From Streptomyces seoulensis (lineage in GTDB: Bacteria > Actinomycetota > Actinomycetes > Streptomycetales > Streptomycetaceae): a stretch of 64,000 nt of DNA. The translations under genes and the position numbers were made by a program. The notes under the pieces were generated by a model, which did no database searches, was not told the origin of the DNA, and saw only the letters and a list, made by a program, of their open reading frames with translations. Positions 19,526 to 28,257 of this stretch are shown piece by piece (position 1 is the stretch's first letter; each line of letters begins with the position of its first letter). The DNA lies in assembly GCF_004328625.1 (NCBI RefSeq), contig NZ_CP032229.1:1922001-1986000 (forward strand). The letters run 5' to 3'.

Positions 19526-20842
19526 GTGTTCGCCCCCCGCTCCTTGCCCTGGCCCCTCGTCGCCCTTTTCACGGCCGGGTACCTCGCCTCGTATCTGCTG
19601 CCGACCACGGTCGGCCGTCTCGACAGCGCGCTGCCGCTGTCCGCCACCCAGGCCGGTGCCATCGGCAGTGCCCTGCTGCTGAGTTCGGCGTCGGCCGGGT
19701 TCACGCTGGCCGCCCGCGTGGACCGGTTCGGCGCCCGTGCGCTGGCCCGGACGGGGATAGTCCTGGCCGTCCTCGGCTACGGCTCGGCCGCGCTCACCGG
19801 CTCCGTCCCCGCCGTGGTGCTGGGCGCGGTCGTCGGCGGGTTCGGCTCCGGCACGATGACGGCGGTCGCCGCGAGCGGCATCGCCGCCGGACGCGACCCG
19901 CACCGGGCCACCACGTCCGGGCTGCTGGTGGTCTCGGCGCTGGCGGGCGCGCTCTATCTGACGATCCCCCGCCTCGGTCCGGGCCACGGGCTGCCGCTCG
20001 GCGCGGTCGCGCTGACCGCGCTCGCGGTGTGGCCGTTCACCGGCCGGCTGCCCGCCCGCACCGCCCCGGCGGCCGGTTCCGACGGCATACGGCGGCCGCT
20101 CCCCCACCGCCGGGCCGGACTGCTGCTGGCCGCGACGATGCCGTGCTGGTCGCTGGCGCAGAACGCGCTGTGGGGCGTCAGCGGGCGCATCGGCCTCGGG
20201 CAGGCGCACCTCACCGAGATCACGGTCGGCGCGGTGTTCGCCATAGCGCTGGGCGCCGGTCTGCTCGGCGTGGCCGGCGCGAGCGCCCTCGGCCCCCGGC
20301 TGGGCCGCGCGCTGCCGATCGGTCTCGGCACCGCGCTGATCGCGGGCTGTATCGCGCTCAGCGCCTCGGCCACCGACCTGCCGTCCTTCGCGCTGGGCGA
20401 GATCGCGTGGAACCTCTGCTACCCGGTGGTGCTCTCCTACGTGATCAGCCTGGCCGCAGCGCTCGACGCACGCGGCCGCTGGGCGGTGCTGGTCGGCTCC
20501 GCCGCCTCGCTGGGCACGGCCGCCGGACCGCTGACCGGCAGCCTGCTGTCCGCTCGCGCGGGCTTCCCCGCGATGGGCGAGATCCTGGCGGCCATACTGC
20601 TGCTGGCGGCCGTCCCGATGGCCGCGGTCGCCCTGCGCACGGCCCCCCGCCGCCTGCGGGTGGTGGAGATCTCCCTGCGCCGGACGCCCGTGCCGGTGCC
20701 GGACCTGGCCGTCACGGACACGGCCGCCAGGGTCGCGCCGGTCACGGTCGGGGGTGTCACCGTCCGGGACCTGGCCGCCAAGGGCATCCCGGCCGTGCAC
20801 ATCCCCCTCACCGACACCCCGGCCGCGACCGTCTCCGCGTGA
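19526..20842 (+). CDS. MFS transporter (12-span type)
   Basis: 438-residue membrane protein. Spans begin with WPLVALFTAGYLASYLLP; about 12 hydrophobic segments are visible. The last 60 residues form a polar cytoplasmic tail rich in V, T and P. No substrate signature is recognised. The GTG at 19526 (VFAPRSLPWPL) is preferred to the ATG at 19421, since the extra N-terminus would be proline-rich and non-family-like. Divergent from the glucarate genes with a tRNA between, so a link to glucarate uptake is only a possibility. Convergent and directly abutting the deaminase gene. Confidence 0.75.
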   Translation: MFAPRSLPWPLVALFTAGYLASYLLPTTVGRLDSALPLSATQAGAIGSALLLSSASAGFTLAARVDRFGARALARTGIVLAVLGYGSAALTGSVPAVVLGAVVGGFGSGTMTAVAASGIAAGRDPHRATTSGLLVVSALAGALYLTIPRLGPGHGLPLGAVALTALAVWPFTGRLPARTAPAAGSDGIRRPLPHRRAGLLLAATMPCWSLAQNALWGVSGRIGLGQAHLTEITVGAVFAIALGAGLLGVAGASALGPRLGRALPIGLGTALIAGCIALSASATDLPSFALGEIAWNLCYPVVLSYVISLAAALDARGRWAVLVGSAASLGTAAGPLTGSLLSARAGFPAMGEILAAILLLAAVPMAAVALRTAPRRLRVVEISLRRTPVPVPDLAVTDTAARVAPVTVGGVTVRDLAAKGIPAVHIPLTDTPAATVSA

Positions 20843-21847
20843 CTACGCCTCGCCGCGCGGGAATTCGTACGCGTCGACCTCCGCCAGGTACCGCGCCCGG
20901 CGGGGTTCGTCGTCCTCCAGGAAGGAGGCGAGGAAGGAGTTGCGGGCCAGCTCGCGCATCCGGTCCTCGGTGAGGCCCAGGGTCTGCTGGACGGCGGTGA
21001 AGTTGTCGTCCGCGTAGCCGCCGAAGTAGGCGGGGTCGTCGGAGTTCACCGTGCACATCAGCCCCGCCTCCAGCATCGCCGGGAGCGGGTGGTCGGCCAG
21101 CGTGTCGATGGTGCGCAGGCGGACGTTGGACAGCGGGCACAGGGTCAGCGGGACACGGTCCCGGACCAGCCGCTCCACCAGCGCCGGGTCCTCCACGGAG
21201 CGCAGCCCGTGGTCGATCCGCTCCACCCCGAGCAGGTCCAGGGCCTGGACGACGTACTCCGGCGGACCCTCCTCACCGGCGTGCGCGACCCGGCGCAGGC
21301 CGAGCGCGGCGGCGGCGTCGTAGGCCTCGCGGAACTTCACCGGCGGGTGGCCCACCTCGGCGGAGTCCAGGCCGACCCCGGTGATCCGGTCCAGGTACGG
21401 CTTGGCCGCGTCCAGCGTGGCGAGCGCCGACTCGGCGGACTCGTCGCGCAGGAAGCACATGATCAGCTTGGTGGAGACGCCGTGGGTCTCCACGCTGCGG
21501 CCCAGCGCCCGCCACAGCCCCTCGATCACGGTCCCCATCTCCACCCCGCGCGCCAGGTGGGCCTGCGGGTCGAAGAAGATCTCCGCGTGCCGCACCCCCT
21601 GCGCGGCGGCGCGGGCCAGGTAGGCGTCGGCCAGCTCCTCGAAGTCCTGCTCGGTGCGCAGGACGGCCATCAGCTCGTAGTACAGGTTCAGAAAGGACTG
21701 GAGGTCCTCGAACCGGTACGCGTGGCGCAGGGCCTCGGTGTCGGCGTAGGAAAGCTCGACGCCATTGCGCTCGGCCAGACGGAACGCAAGCTCCGGCTCC
21801 AGTGTGCCTTCGATGTGCAGGTGCAGTTCAGCTTTGGGGAGGGGCAT
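20843..21847 (-). CDS. Adenine/adenosine deaminase family, probable adenine deaminase
   Basis: 334-residue zinc amidohydrolase. Metal ligands H9 and H11 in HLHIEG, catalytic HAGEE (189-193), and NSDDPAYFGGY (268-278). The sequence pattern (LPKAELHLHIEGTLEPEL, HAEIFFDPQAH, GLDSAEVGHPPVKF, HAGEEGPPEYVVQALDLL) is that of the bacterial adenine deaminases split from adenosine deaminase (PA0148 type, from recollection), rather than classical Add. It would convert adenine to hypoxanthine in purine salvage. Many annotations still call it adenosine deaminase. Confidence 0.85.
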   Translation of the reverse strand: MPLPKAELHLHIEGTLEPELAFRLAERNGVELSYADTEALRHAYRFEDLQSFLNLYYELMAVLRTEQDFEELADAYLARAAAQGVRHAEIFFDPQAHLARGVEMGTVIEGLWRALGRSVETHGVSTKLIMCFLRDESAESALATLDAAKPYLDRITGVGLDSAEVGHPPVKFREAYDAAAALGLRRVAHAGEEGPPEYVVQALDLLGVERIDHGLRSVEDPALVERLVRDRVPLTLCPLSNVRLRTIDTLADHPLPAMLEAGLMCTVNSDDPAYFGGYADDNFTAVQQTLGLTEDRMRELARNSFLASFLEDDEPRRARYLAEVDAYEFPRGEA

Positions 21848-21876
21848 CGAAATATCGTACGCCCGCGTCGGGACGC

Positions 21877-22791
21877 TCAGCGGCGCTTGGGGAGCGGCAC
21901 GCGGTCCAGGTCGCGGGCGACCGTCAGCTCGCCCGCGAAGCCGGCCGCGCGGGCCTGCCGCTCGAACTCGGCGGGGGATGAAGGACCGGAGTAGCGCTGG
22001 CTGAAGTGGGTGAGGACGAGGTGCCGCACCCCGGCGTCCCGGGCCACGGTCGCCGCCTGCCCGGCGGTCAGGTGGCCGTGCTCCTCGGCGAGCGTCACGT
22101 CCTCGTCCAGGAAGGTGGACTCGATGACGAGCAGGTCGCAGCCGTCGGCGAGGGCGTGCACACCGGGGCAGAGCCGGGTGTCCATGACGAACGCGAACCG
22201 CTGCCCGCGCCGCGTCTCGCTGACCTCCGCCAGCTCGACCCCGCCGAGCGAGCCCTCCCGCTGGATACGGCCCACGTCCGGGCCCGCGATGCCGTGCGCG
22301 GCGAGGCGGTCGGGCAGCATGCGGAGCCGGTCGGGCTCGACCAGCCGGTAGCCGTAGGACTCCACCGGGTGGGAGAGCCCGTACGCCTCCAGGGTGTAGG
22401 AGGGGGTGGTGGCCAGCGGGCCGTCGGTGTCGACCGGTGCCTCGGTGAGGCCGACCGTCTCCCGGTAGGCGGTGGCGTACCGGAGGCGGTCGAAGAAGCG
22501 CTGCCCGGAGCGAGGGTAGTGCGCGGTGACCGGGTGCGGCACCCGGTCCAGGTTGATCCGCTGGATCACCCCGGCCAGACCCAGGCTGTGGTCGCCGTGG
22601 AAGTGGGTGACACAGATCCGGTTCAGGTCGTGCGCGGCGACCCCGGCGCGCAGCATCTGCCGCTGGGTGCCCTCACCGGGGTCGAAGAGGATGCCCTCGC
22701 CGTCCCAGCGCAGCAGGTAGCCGTTGTGGTTGCGGTGCCGGGTCGGGACCTGGCTGGCGGTGCCGAGGACGACCAACTCGCGTACGGACAT
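21877..22791 (-). CDS. rnz: Ribonuclease Z
   Basis: tRNA 3'-processing endonuclease, 304 residues, metallo-beta-lactamase fold. HFHGDH (63-68) is the core zinc motif, and the later VLTHFSQRY segment carries a further histidine ligand. It processes tRNA precursors lacking encoded CCA, such as the tRNA-Gly in this window. Starts at ATG 22791; the HIT gene is immediately upstream on the same strand (6-base gap). Confidence 0.94.
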   Translation of the reverse strand: MSVRELVVLGTASQVPTRHRNHNGYLLRWDGEGILFDPGEGTQRQMLRAGVAAHDLNRICVTHFHGDHSLGLAGVIQRINLDRVPHPVTAHYPRSGQRFFDRLRYATAYRETVGLTEAPVDTDGPLATTPSYTLEAYGLSHPVESYGYRLVEPDRLRMLPDRLAAHGIAGPDVGRIQREGSLGGVELAEVSETRRGQRFAFVMDTRLCPGVHALADGCDLLVIESTFLDEDVTLAEEHGHLTAGQAATVARDAGVRHLVLTHFSQRYSGPSSPAEFERQARAAGFAGELTVARDLDRVPLPKRR

Positions 22792-22797
22792 GGAGGG

Positions 22798-23151
22798 TTA
22801 TCCGGGGGGCCAGTTCAGGCCGCGACCGCCGAGGACGTGCGCGTGGGCGTGCCAGACGGTTTGTCCGGCGCCGCTTCCCGTGTTGAAGACGGTGCGGTAG
22901 CTCTCCAGGGACTCGCCTTCGGCGACTCCGCGGGTCTCCGCGAGGACGTCCGCGGCGAGTTGCGGGGCTTCTGCGGCGAGTTCCGCTGCGTTTTTGTAGT
23001 GGGCCTTGGGGATCACCAGGATGTGGGTGGGGGCCTGGGGGTTTATGTCCCGGAAGGCGAGGGTGGTGTCGGTTTCCCTCACCACGTCTGCGGGGATCTT
23101 GCCCGCGATGATGTTGCAGAAGAGGCAGTCTTCTTGGGGTTCGCCGGCCAT
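22798..23151 (-). CDS. HIT family (HinT-like) nucleotide hydrolase
   Basis: 117-residue protein with the histidine triad HAHAH (101-105) followed by VLGGRGLNWPPG, and a CxxC pair at 9 and 12 (CLFC) as in zinc-containing HinT-type members. Hydrolyses purine nucleoside phosphoramidates and aminoacyl-adenylates. Probably co-transcribed with rnz. Confidence 0.93.
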   Translation of the reverse strand: MAGEPQEDCLFCNIIAGKIPADVVRETDTTLAFRDINPQAPTHILVIPKAHYKNAAELAAEAPQLAADVLAETRGVAEGESLESYRTVFNTGSGAGQTVWHAHAHVLGGRGLNWPPG

Positions 23152-23218
23152 CTAGCTGCGCTCGCTTTCGCCGATGATCTTTGCCTTCGGCATCCTAGTC
23201 GTTCGGGTGCGGGTGCGT

Positions 23219-23248
23219 TGTGGTTGCTCGCGCAGTTCCCCGCGCCCC
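23219..23248. repeat. Streptomyces intergenic repeat (GCTCGCGCAGTTCCCCGCG type)
   Basis: Contains the string GCTCGCGCAGTTCCCCGCG followed by CCCCT, which I recognise as a short repeat found many times between genes of Streptomyces chromosomes. It ends exactly at the tricorn stop codon. Function unknown; it may act as a 3'-end element. Copy number elsewhere cannot be checked here. Confidence 0.6.
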
Positions 23249-26200
23249 TCAGGTGGGCAGGCCCGGCGGGGTTTTTGCCGGGTCCCTCTCCAGTGCTTCC
23301 AAGGCCAGGTCTATTGCCTTGTCCAACTGGGGGTCCTCGTCCCGTGCCCAGTCCTGGGGGCGCATGGGGATTTCCACGTCCGGGTCCACGCCGTGGTTTT
23401 CCACGTCCCAGCCTGCGCCCTCCAGCCAGAAGGCGTATTTGGGCTGGGTGATGATCGTGCCGTCGACCAGGGTGTAGCGGCTGTCGATGCCGATGACTCC
23501 GCCCCAGGTGCGGGTGCCGACGACCGGGCCGATGCCGAGGGCGCGGATCGCGGCGTTGACGATGTCGCCGTCCGAGCCGGAGAACTCGTCGGCGACGGCG
23601 ACCACCGGGCCCCGGGGGGCGTCCTGGGGGTAGCTCTCGGGGCGCATGCCCCGGGGGAGGTCCCAGCCGACGACGCGGCGGGCGAGTTTCTCGACGATGA
23701 GCTGGGAGGTGTTGCCGCCCCGGTTCTCGCGGACGTCGACGACCAGGCCCTCGCGGGCGACCTCCACGCGCAGGTCGCGGTGGATCTGGGCCCAGCCGGG
23801 GGCCTGCATGTCGGGGACGTGGAGGTAGCCGAGGCGGCCGCCGGAGCGTTCGTGGACGTGGGCGCGGCGGCCGGCGACCCAGGCGTGGTAGCGCAGCGCG
23901 TCCTCGTCGGCGAGCGGGACGACGACCGCGTGCCGGGGCTCGCCGCCGCCGGCCGGGGCGACGGTCAGCTCGACGGGCTTCCCGGCGGTGCCGAGCAGCA
24001 GCGGGCCGGGCCCGGCGACCGGGTCGACCGGGTGGCCGCCGACGGCGAGGAGGGTGTCACCGGGGCGTACGGCGACCCCGGGGGCGGCGAGCGGGGAGCG
24101 GGCCTGGGGGTCGGAGGTCTCCGAGGGCAGCACCCGGTCGACGCGCCAACCACCGTCCTCGTGGCGGGAGATGTCGGCGCCGAGCAGCCCCTGGCGGGCG
24201 TCGTCGCCCCATTCGCCGTGCGGCATGACGTAGGCGTGCGAGGTGCCGAGTTCGCCGTGCACCTCCCAGAGGAGGTCCACGAGGTCGTCGTGGGTGGCGA
24301 GGCGGTCGAGGACGGGGCGGTAGCGGTCCAGGACGCCGTCCCAGTCGACGCCGCCCATGTCGGGGCGCCAGAAGTTGTCCCGCATGAGCCGGCCCGTCTC
24401 GTCGTACATCTGCCGCCGTTCGGCGACGGGGTCGACGGTGTGCCGGATGCGGCCGAGGTCGACGGTGACGCGGGCGTCGCCGTCCTCGTCGTCGGGGGCG
24501 CGGCGGTCGGCGGGGACGACGCGGAGCCTGCCGTCGCTCCACAGCAGGACGCGGCGGCCGTCGCCGGTGACCTCGAACTCGTCGGCGTCGGCGGCCAGGT
24601 GCTCCAGCCGGTGCTGGGCGAGGTCGTAGCGCTCCAGCCCGGTCTTGGGGTCGGGGGCGTCCGGGGTGGCGCGGGAGGCGCCGAGGACACCGCGCACCGG
24701 ATGGCGCAGCCAGAGCACCCCGTCCTTGGCGGCGCGCAGGTTGCCGTACCGGGCGGCCTCGACGGGGAAGGGCACGATGCGGTCGCCGAGCCCGTCGAGG
24801 TCGACGCGGGTGGTGGGGGTGCCCTCGGCGCCGGGGGTCTCGTCCCGCTCGGGGGTGCCGAAGGGGCGGCCGTGGCGCTGCGGGCCGAAGGGGGACGGTG
24901 TCGTGGCGGCGAGGGTGATGAGGTGGGGGCGGGCGCCTTCCACGAAGGCCAGGTCGAAGACGTGGGTGTCGAAGACGGGGTCGAAGGCGCGGTTGGAGAG
25001 GAAGGCGAGGTGGCGGCCGTCGAGGGTGAAGACCGGCTCGTAGTCGGCGAAGCGCAGCGGGGTGGCCTCGGTGACGGTGAGGTCGGTGGTGGCGGCGAGC
25101 CGGATCTGGGAGAGCGGGCGGGGGCCGGGGTGGGCCCAGGCGAGCCAGCCGGAGTCGGGTGAGAAGGCCAGGCCGTGCGGGTCGCCGTGCTCGCTGCGGT
25201 CGACCTCGCGGATCTCGCCGGTCTCCCGCTCGACCAGCAGCAGCCGCCCGTCGTGGGAGGCGACGGCGGCGCGGGTGCCGTCCGGGGACATGGCGAGTTC
25301 GAGGACGCGGCCGAGTCGCCCGGCGGCGAGCCTGCGCGGGGCGGTGCCGGGGGCGAGGCCGGTGGCGGGCGCGAACTCCAGCGCGTCGTCGCCCTCGGCG
25401 TCGGTCACCCACGCCACCCATTCCTCGCCGTCCGCGCGGAAGGCGCGCGGCAGCCGGGCCCGTACGCCGGGCGCGGCGGCCAGCGCGCGGGCCGGTCCGG
25501 CGCGGTGGGTTACCCAGTGGACGGTGCCGCGCACCGCGACCGCGCTGCCGCGCCCGGTGTGGTCGGGGGTGGCGGAGTCCAGCCAGCGGGCGGCGTCCAG
25601 GACGAAGGGCTGGAGGTCGGTACGGGGGCCGCCGAGCCGGATGCCGGGGCGGCGGGGTTCGGCGCCGTCGAGGTCGTCCAGCACCCAGAGCTGCCCGGCG
25701 CTGACGTACACGACCCGGGTGCCGTCGCTCGCCGCGTGCCGGGCGTAGAAGCCGCCGAGCGGGGTGTGGCGGCGTAGGTCGGAGCCGTCGGCGAGGGAGG
25801 AGTACAGGGCGCCGGTGCCCTCGTGGTCGGAGAGGAAGGCGAGCCGGTCGCCGACCCAGGAGGGGTACTCGAGGTTGCCGTCGAGTTCCTCGTGCAGCCG
25901 GACGAACTCGCCGTCGCCGTCCCGGTCGATCCACAGCTTGCCCGCGGTGCCGCCCCGGTAGCGCTTCCACGCGGAGGCGTCCCGGTTCATCGTGGCGGAC
26001 AGCAGCACGGTGTGCGGGCCGTGGGCGACGGTGCCGACGGGGCCGTACGGGAGGGTGGCGGCCGGGCCGCCGTCCAGCGGGACGGTACGGGCCCAGCTGT
26101 GGCGGGTGCTGTGCCGTCCTGCGGCGGTGACCGCGAGGATCTCGCCGTCGGGGGTCCAGTCGCGGACCTGGGTACGGGCGTTGCCCCAGTGGGTCAGGCG

Positions 26201-26461
26201 CCGGGAGGGTCCGCCGTCCACGGGGGCGGTGTGCACCTCGGGGGCGCCGTCGCGGCGGGAGGTCCAGGCGAGGGTGGTGCCGTCGGGCGAGATGCGGGGG
26301 TGGTTCACGGGGACGCCGTCGGCGCTGACCCGCCAGGCCCGGCCGCCGTCCAGCGGGGCGACCCAGACGTCGCCCTCGGCGGTGAAGGTGACCAAGTCGC
26401 CCCGCACATGCGGGAATCGGAGGTACGAGGCGCTGTTTTCCGTAGCTGCACCGTGAGTCAC
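23249..26461 (-). CDS. Tricorn protease
   Basis: 1,070-residue giant cytoplasmic peptidase that cleaves oligopeptides released by the proteasome. An N-terminal six- then seven-bladed beta-propeller region (about 10-660, with repeated SPDGTRAAVASHDG-like blades), the tricorn C1 domain, a PDZ-like domain (about 760-850) and the S41-type catalytic C2 domain. The catalytic His is H742 in GTSHAYV; the nucleophile is S963 with D964 in FSGSDGD. Length and residue positions are close to archaeal tricorn. Starts at ATG 26461. Streptomyces have a proteasome, so the role is plausible. Confidence 0.93.
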   Translation of the reverse strand: MTHGAATENSASYLRFPHVRGDLVTFTAEGDVWVAPLDGGRAWRVSADGVPVNHPRISPDGTTLAWTSRRDGAPEVHTAPVDGGPSRRLTHWGNARTQVRDWTPDGEILAVTAAGRHSTRHSWARTVPLDGGPAATLPYGPVGTVAHGPHTVLLSATMNRDASAWKRYRGGTAGKLWIDRDGDGEFVRLHEELDGNLEYPSWVGDRLAFLSDHEGTGALYSSLADGSDLRRHTPLGGFYARHAASDGTRVVYVSAGQLWVLDDLDGAEPRRPGIRLGGPRTDLQPFVLDAARWLDSATPDHTGRGSAVAVRGTVHWVTHRAGPARALAAAPGVRARLPRAFRADGEEWVAWVTDAEGDDALEFAPATGLAPGTAPRRLAAGRLGRVLELAMSPDGTRAAVASHDGRLLLVERETGEIREVDRSEHGDPHGLAFSPDSGWLAWAHPGPRPLSQIRLAATTDLTVTEATPLRFADYEPVFTLDGRHLAFLSNRAFDPVFDTHVFDLAFVEGARPHLITLAATTPSPFGPQRHGRPFGTPERDETPGAEGTPTTRVDLDGLGDRIVPFPVEAARYGNLRAAKDGVLWLRHPVRGVLGASRATPDAPDPKTGLERYDLAQHRLEHLAADADEFEVTGDGRRVLLWSDGRLRVVPADRRAPDDEDGDARVTVDLGRIRHTVDPVAERRQMYDETGRLMRDNFWRPDMGGVDWDGVLDRYRPVLDRLATHDDLVDLLWEVHGELGTSHAYVMPHGEWGDDARQGLLGADISRHEDGGWRVDRVLPSETSDPQARSPLAAPGVAVRPGDTLLAVGGHPVDPVAGPGPLLLGTAGKPVELTVAPAGGGEPRHAVVVPLADEDALRYHAWVAGRRAHVHERSGGRLGYLHVPDMQAPGWAQIHRDLRVEVAREGLVVDVRENRGGNTSQLIVEKLARRVVGWDLPRGMRPESYPQDAPRGPVVAVADEFSGSDGDIVNAAIRALGIGPVVGTRTWGGVIGIDSRYTLVDGTIITQPKYAFWLEGAGWDVENHGVDPDVEIPMRPQDWARDEDPQLDKAIDLALEALERDPAKTPPGLPT

Positions 26462-26511
26462 GCGATCACCCTACGCGCGAACGCCCCTGATCGGACCCGG
26501 AATTGATCAGT

Positions 26512-27039
26512 CTATTTGCCCTGGACCGGCCGGCACGACGGGTCGTTCTCGCACCACAGGGTGCGGGTGACGGTGACGGTCACCGTGGGCCGGGGCTGTC
26601 CCGGCGGCCGGTAGGTGGCGGGCGGGGTGTAGGCGGGGGCGGCTTCGCAGTTGCCGAGTCCGTTCACCCGGAAGACCTGGCGTCCGCCGACTTTGCCGAC
26701 GAGATCGCCGCGCACACAGGCCCCGTTCACCGCGCGGGTCACCTTGCCGGTGACGGTGATGTCCCGCCCGTCCTTGGTCTTCCCCTGGCAGTCGACGGTG
26801 ACCACGGTGGACTCGCTCGGCGACCCACCTGCCGACGGCCCGCCGTCCTGCCGCCCGGTGCAGGTCAGCCAGCTCACGTCCACGTCACGCTTCTTCAGCG
26901 CGTCGGTGGCCGTCGAGTCGGTGGTGTACGCGACCGAGGCCGCCCCCAGCTCCCCCGGCTGACACGCCGTCACCGCACCGACGGCGAGCACCACGAGCCC
27001 ACCGGCGGCGAGCACCCGAACCCCACGCGAAGCCCCCAT
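26512..27039 (-). CDS. Secreted lipoprotein, function unknown
   Basis: 175 residues. The signal peptide ends in a lipobox VTAC with the lipidated Cys at 26, preceded by LAAGGLVVLAVGA and arginines at 5 and 8. The mature part has four more cysteines likely in disulfides, a DUF4333-like two-strand layout (VTVDCQGKTKDGRDITVTGKV), and a Pro/Thr-rich tail ending SCRPVQGK. Anchored on the outer membrane face. It is upstream of the tricorn gene on the same strand with 50 bases between; no functional link is evident. Confidence 0.75.
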   Translation of the reverse strand: MGASRGVRVLAAGGLVVLAVGAVTACQPGELGAASVAYTTDSTATDALKKRDVDVSWLTCTGRQDGGPSAGGSPSESTVVTVDCQGKTKDGRDITVTGKVTRAVNGACVRGDLVGKVGGRQVFRVNGLGNCEAAPAYTPPATYRPPGQPRPTVTVTVTRTLWCENDPSCRPVQGK

Positions 27040-27116
27040 ACACCCAGCGTCCCACCGCCACCCTCTCGGCGGAAGCCCGCATACGGCCAGTCACCCGAAC
27101 GTGCGGCACGGGCCCG

Positions 27117-27509
27117 TCAGCCCCGCATCAGCAGCCACTCCTGCAGCTCCACCAGGTTCCCCTCGGGGTCCTCGATGTGGGCCACCCGCATCCGGTCGGT
27201 GAACTCCGCCGGGCCGTGCGCCAGCCGACCACCCCGGCCGGTGATCCCGGCACAGTAGCCGTCGAGGTCGTCCACCCGGAGGACCACCAGCGAGCGGTGA
27301 CCGGTGGCGGGTCCGGCCAGCTCCGGCAGGACCTCGGCCATCGAGGCGCGGTCCTGGAGGGCGATGCCCGCCGACCCGGCGTGCGGGCTGAACTTCTCGT
27401 ACGGGCCCTCGGTCGCGCCCGACTGGGGGCGCAGGCCGAGGACTTCGGCGTAGAAGCGGTAGCAGGCGGCGAAGTCCGTGACGAGCAGGCGTACTTGGGC
27501 CAGTTCCAT
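27117..27509 (-). CDS. VOC (glyoxalase/bleomycin-resistance fold) protein
   Basis: 130 residues with paired beta-alpha-beta-beta-beta units: VRLLVTDFAACYRFYAEVLGL near the N-terminus and AHIEDPEGNLVELQEW at the C-terminus, the usual metal-Glu motif. The substrate is unknown. It starts one base after the rsmE stop, so it is in the dnaJ-NMO-rsmE transcript. Confidence 0.88.
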   Translation of the reverse strand: MELAQVRLLVTDFAACYRFYAEVLGLRPQSGATEGPYEKFSPHAGSAGIALQDRASMAEVLPELAGPATGHRSLVVLRVDDLDGYCAGITGRGGRLAHGPAEFTDRMRVAHIEDPEGNLVELQEWLLMRG

Positions 27510-27510
27510 G

Positions 27511-28257
27511 TCAGGACCAGCGTCCGGTGCGGCCCAGCAGGAGGGCGGTCGCGGCGGTGCCGGCGGTGGAGGTGCGCAGGACGGACGGGCCGAGGACGCA
27601 GGCGCGGGCACCGGCCTCCTCGAAGAGGGCCAACTCGTCGCGGGAGACACCGCCTTCGGGGCCGACGACGAGCACGATCTCGCCCTCGGCGGGGAGTTCG
27701 GCGGTGGCCAGCGGGACGGACTCGTGGCCGAAGTCGGAGTGCAGCACGGCGGCGAAGTCGGCCTTCGCGAGCAGCGCGGCGACCTGCTTGGTGGAGGCGG
27801 CGTCCGCGACCTCGGGGAAGCGGACCCGGCGCGACTGCTTGCCGGCCTCCCGGGCGGTGGAGCGCCACTTGCCCAGCGCCTTCAGCCCGCGCTCGCCCTT
27901 CCACTGGGTGATGCAGCGCGACGCCTGCCAGGGCACGATCGCGTCGACCCCGGTCTCGGTCATGGTCTCCACGGCGAGTTCGCCCCGGTCGCCCTTGGGC
28001 AGCGCCTGCACGACGGTGATACGCGGCCGGGGCTCGGGCTCCTCGCGCACCTCGGGCAGGTCGACGATCAGCCGGTCCTTGCCCTCGGTGCCGGTGACCC
28101 GGCAGACCGCGTACCGCCCGGCGCCGTCGGTGAGGACGACCTCCTCACCGGGCTCCAGCCGCTTCACCGAGACGGCGTGCCGCCCCTCGGGTCCGTCGAG
28201 CACATAGCGGGTGCCGTCCGTGCGGAAGTGGTCGACGACGAAGACGGGCGCGGTCAT
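27511..28257 (-). CDS. rsmE: 16S rRNA (uracil1498-N3)-methyltransferase
   Basis: SAM-dependent SPOUT methyltransferase, 248 residues. The trefoil-knot motifs GPEGG (199-203) and LGPSVLRTSTA (222-232) are complete, and the N-terminal PUA-like domain carries FRTDGTRYVL. It modifies U1498 in the decoding region. It overlaps the NMO stop by 4 bases. The dnaJ-rsmE linkage is common in bacteria. Confidence 0.93.
   Translation of the reverse strand: MTAPVFVVDHFRTDGTRYVLDGPEGRHAVSVKRLEPGEEVVLTDGAGRYAVCRVTGTEGKDRLIVDLPEVREEPEPRPRITVVQALPKGDRGELAVETMTETGVDAIVPWQASRCITQWKGERGLKALGKWRSTAREAGKQSRRVRFPEVADAASTKQVAALLAKADFAAVLHSDFGHESVPLATAELPAEGEIVLVVGPEGGVSRDELALFEEAGARACVLGPSVLRTSTAGTAATALLLGRTGRWS

Noticed and set aside
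23174..25162. 662-codon plus-strand frame opposite the tricorn gene
   Set aside because: Antisense shadow; composition dominated by G, A, V, D without motifs, while tricorn active-site residues are intact on the other strand.
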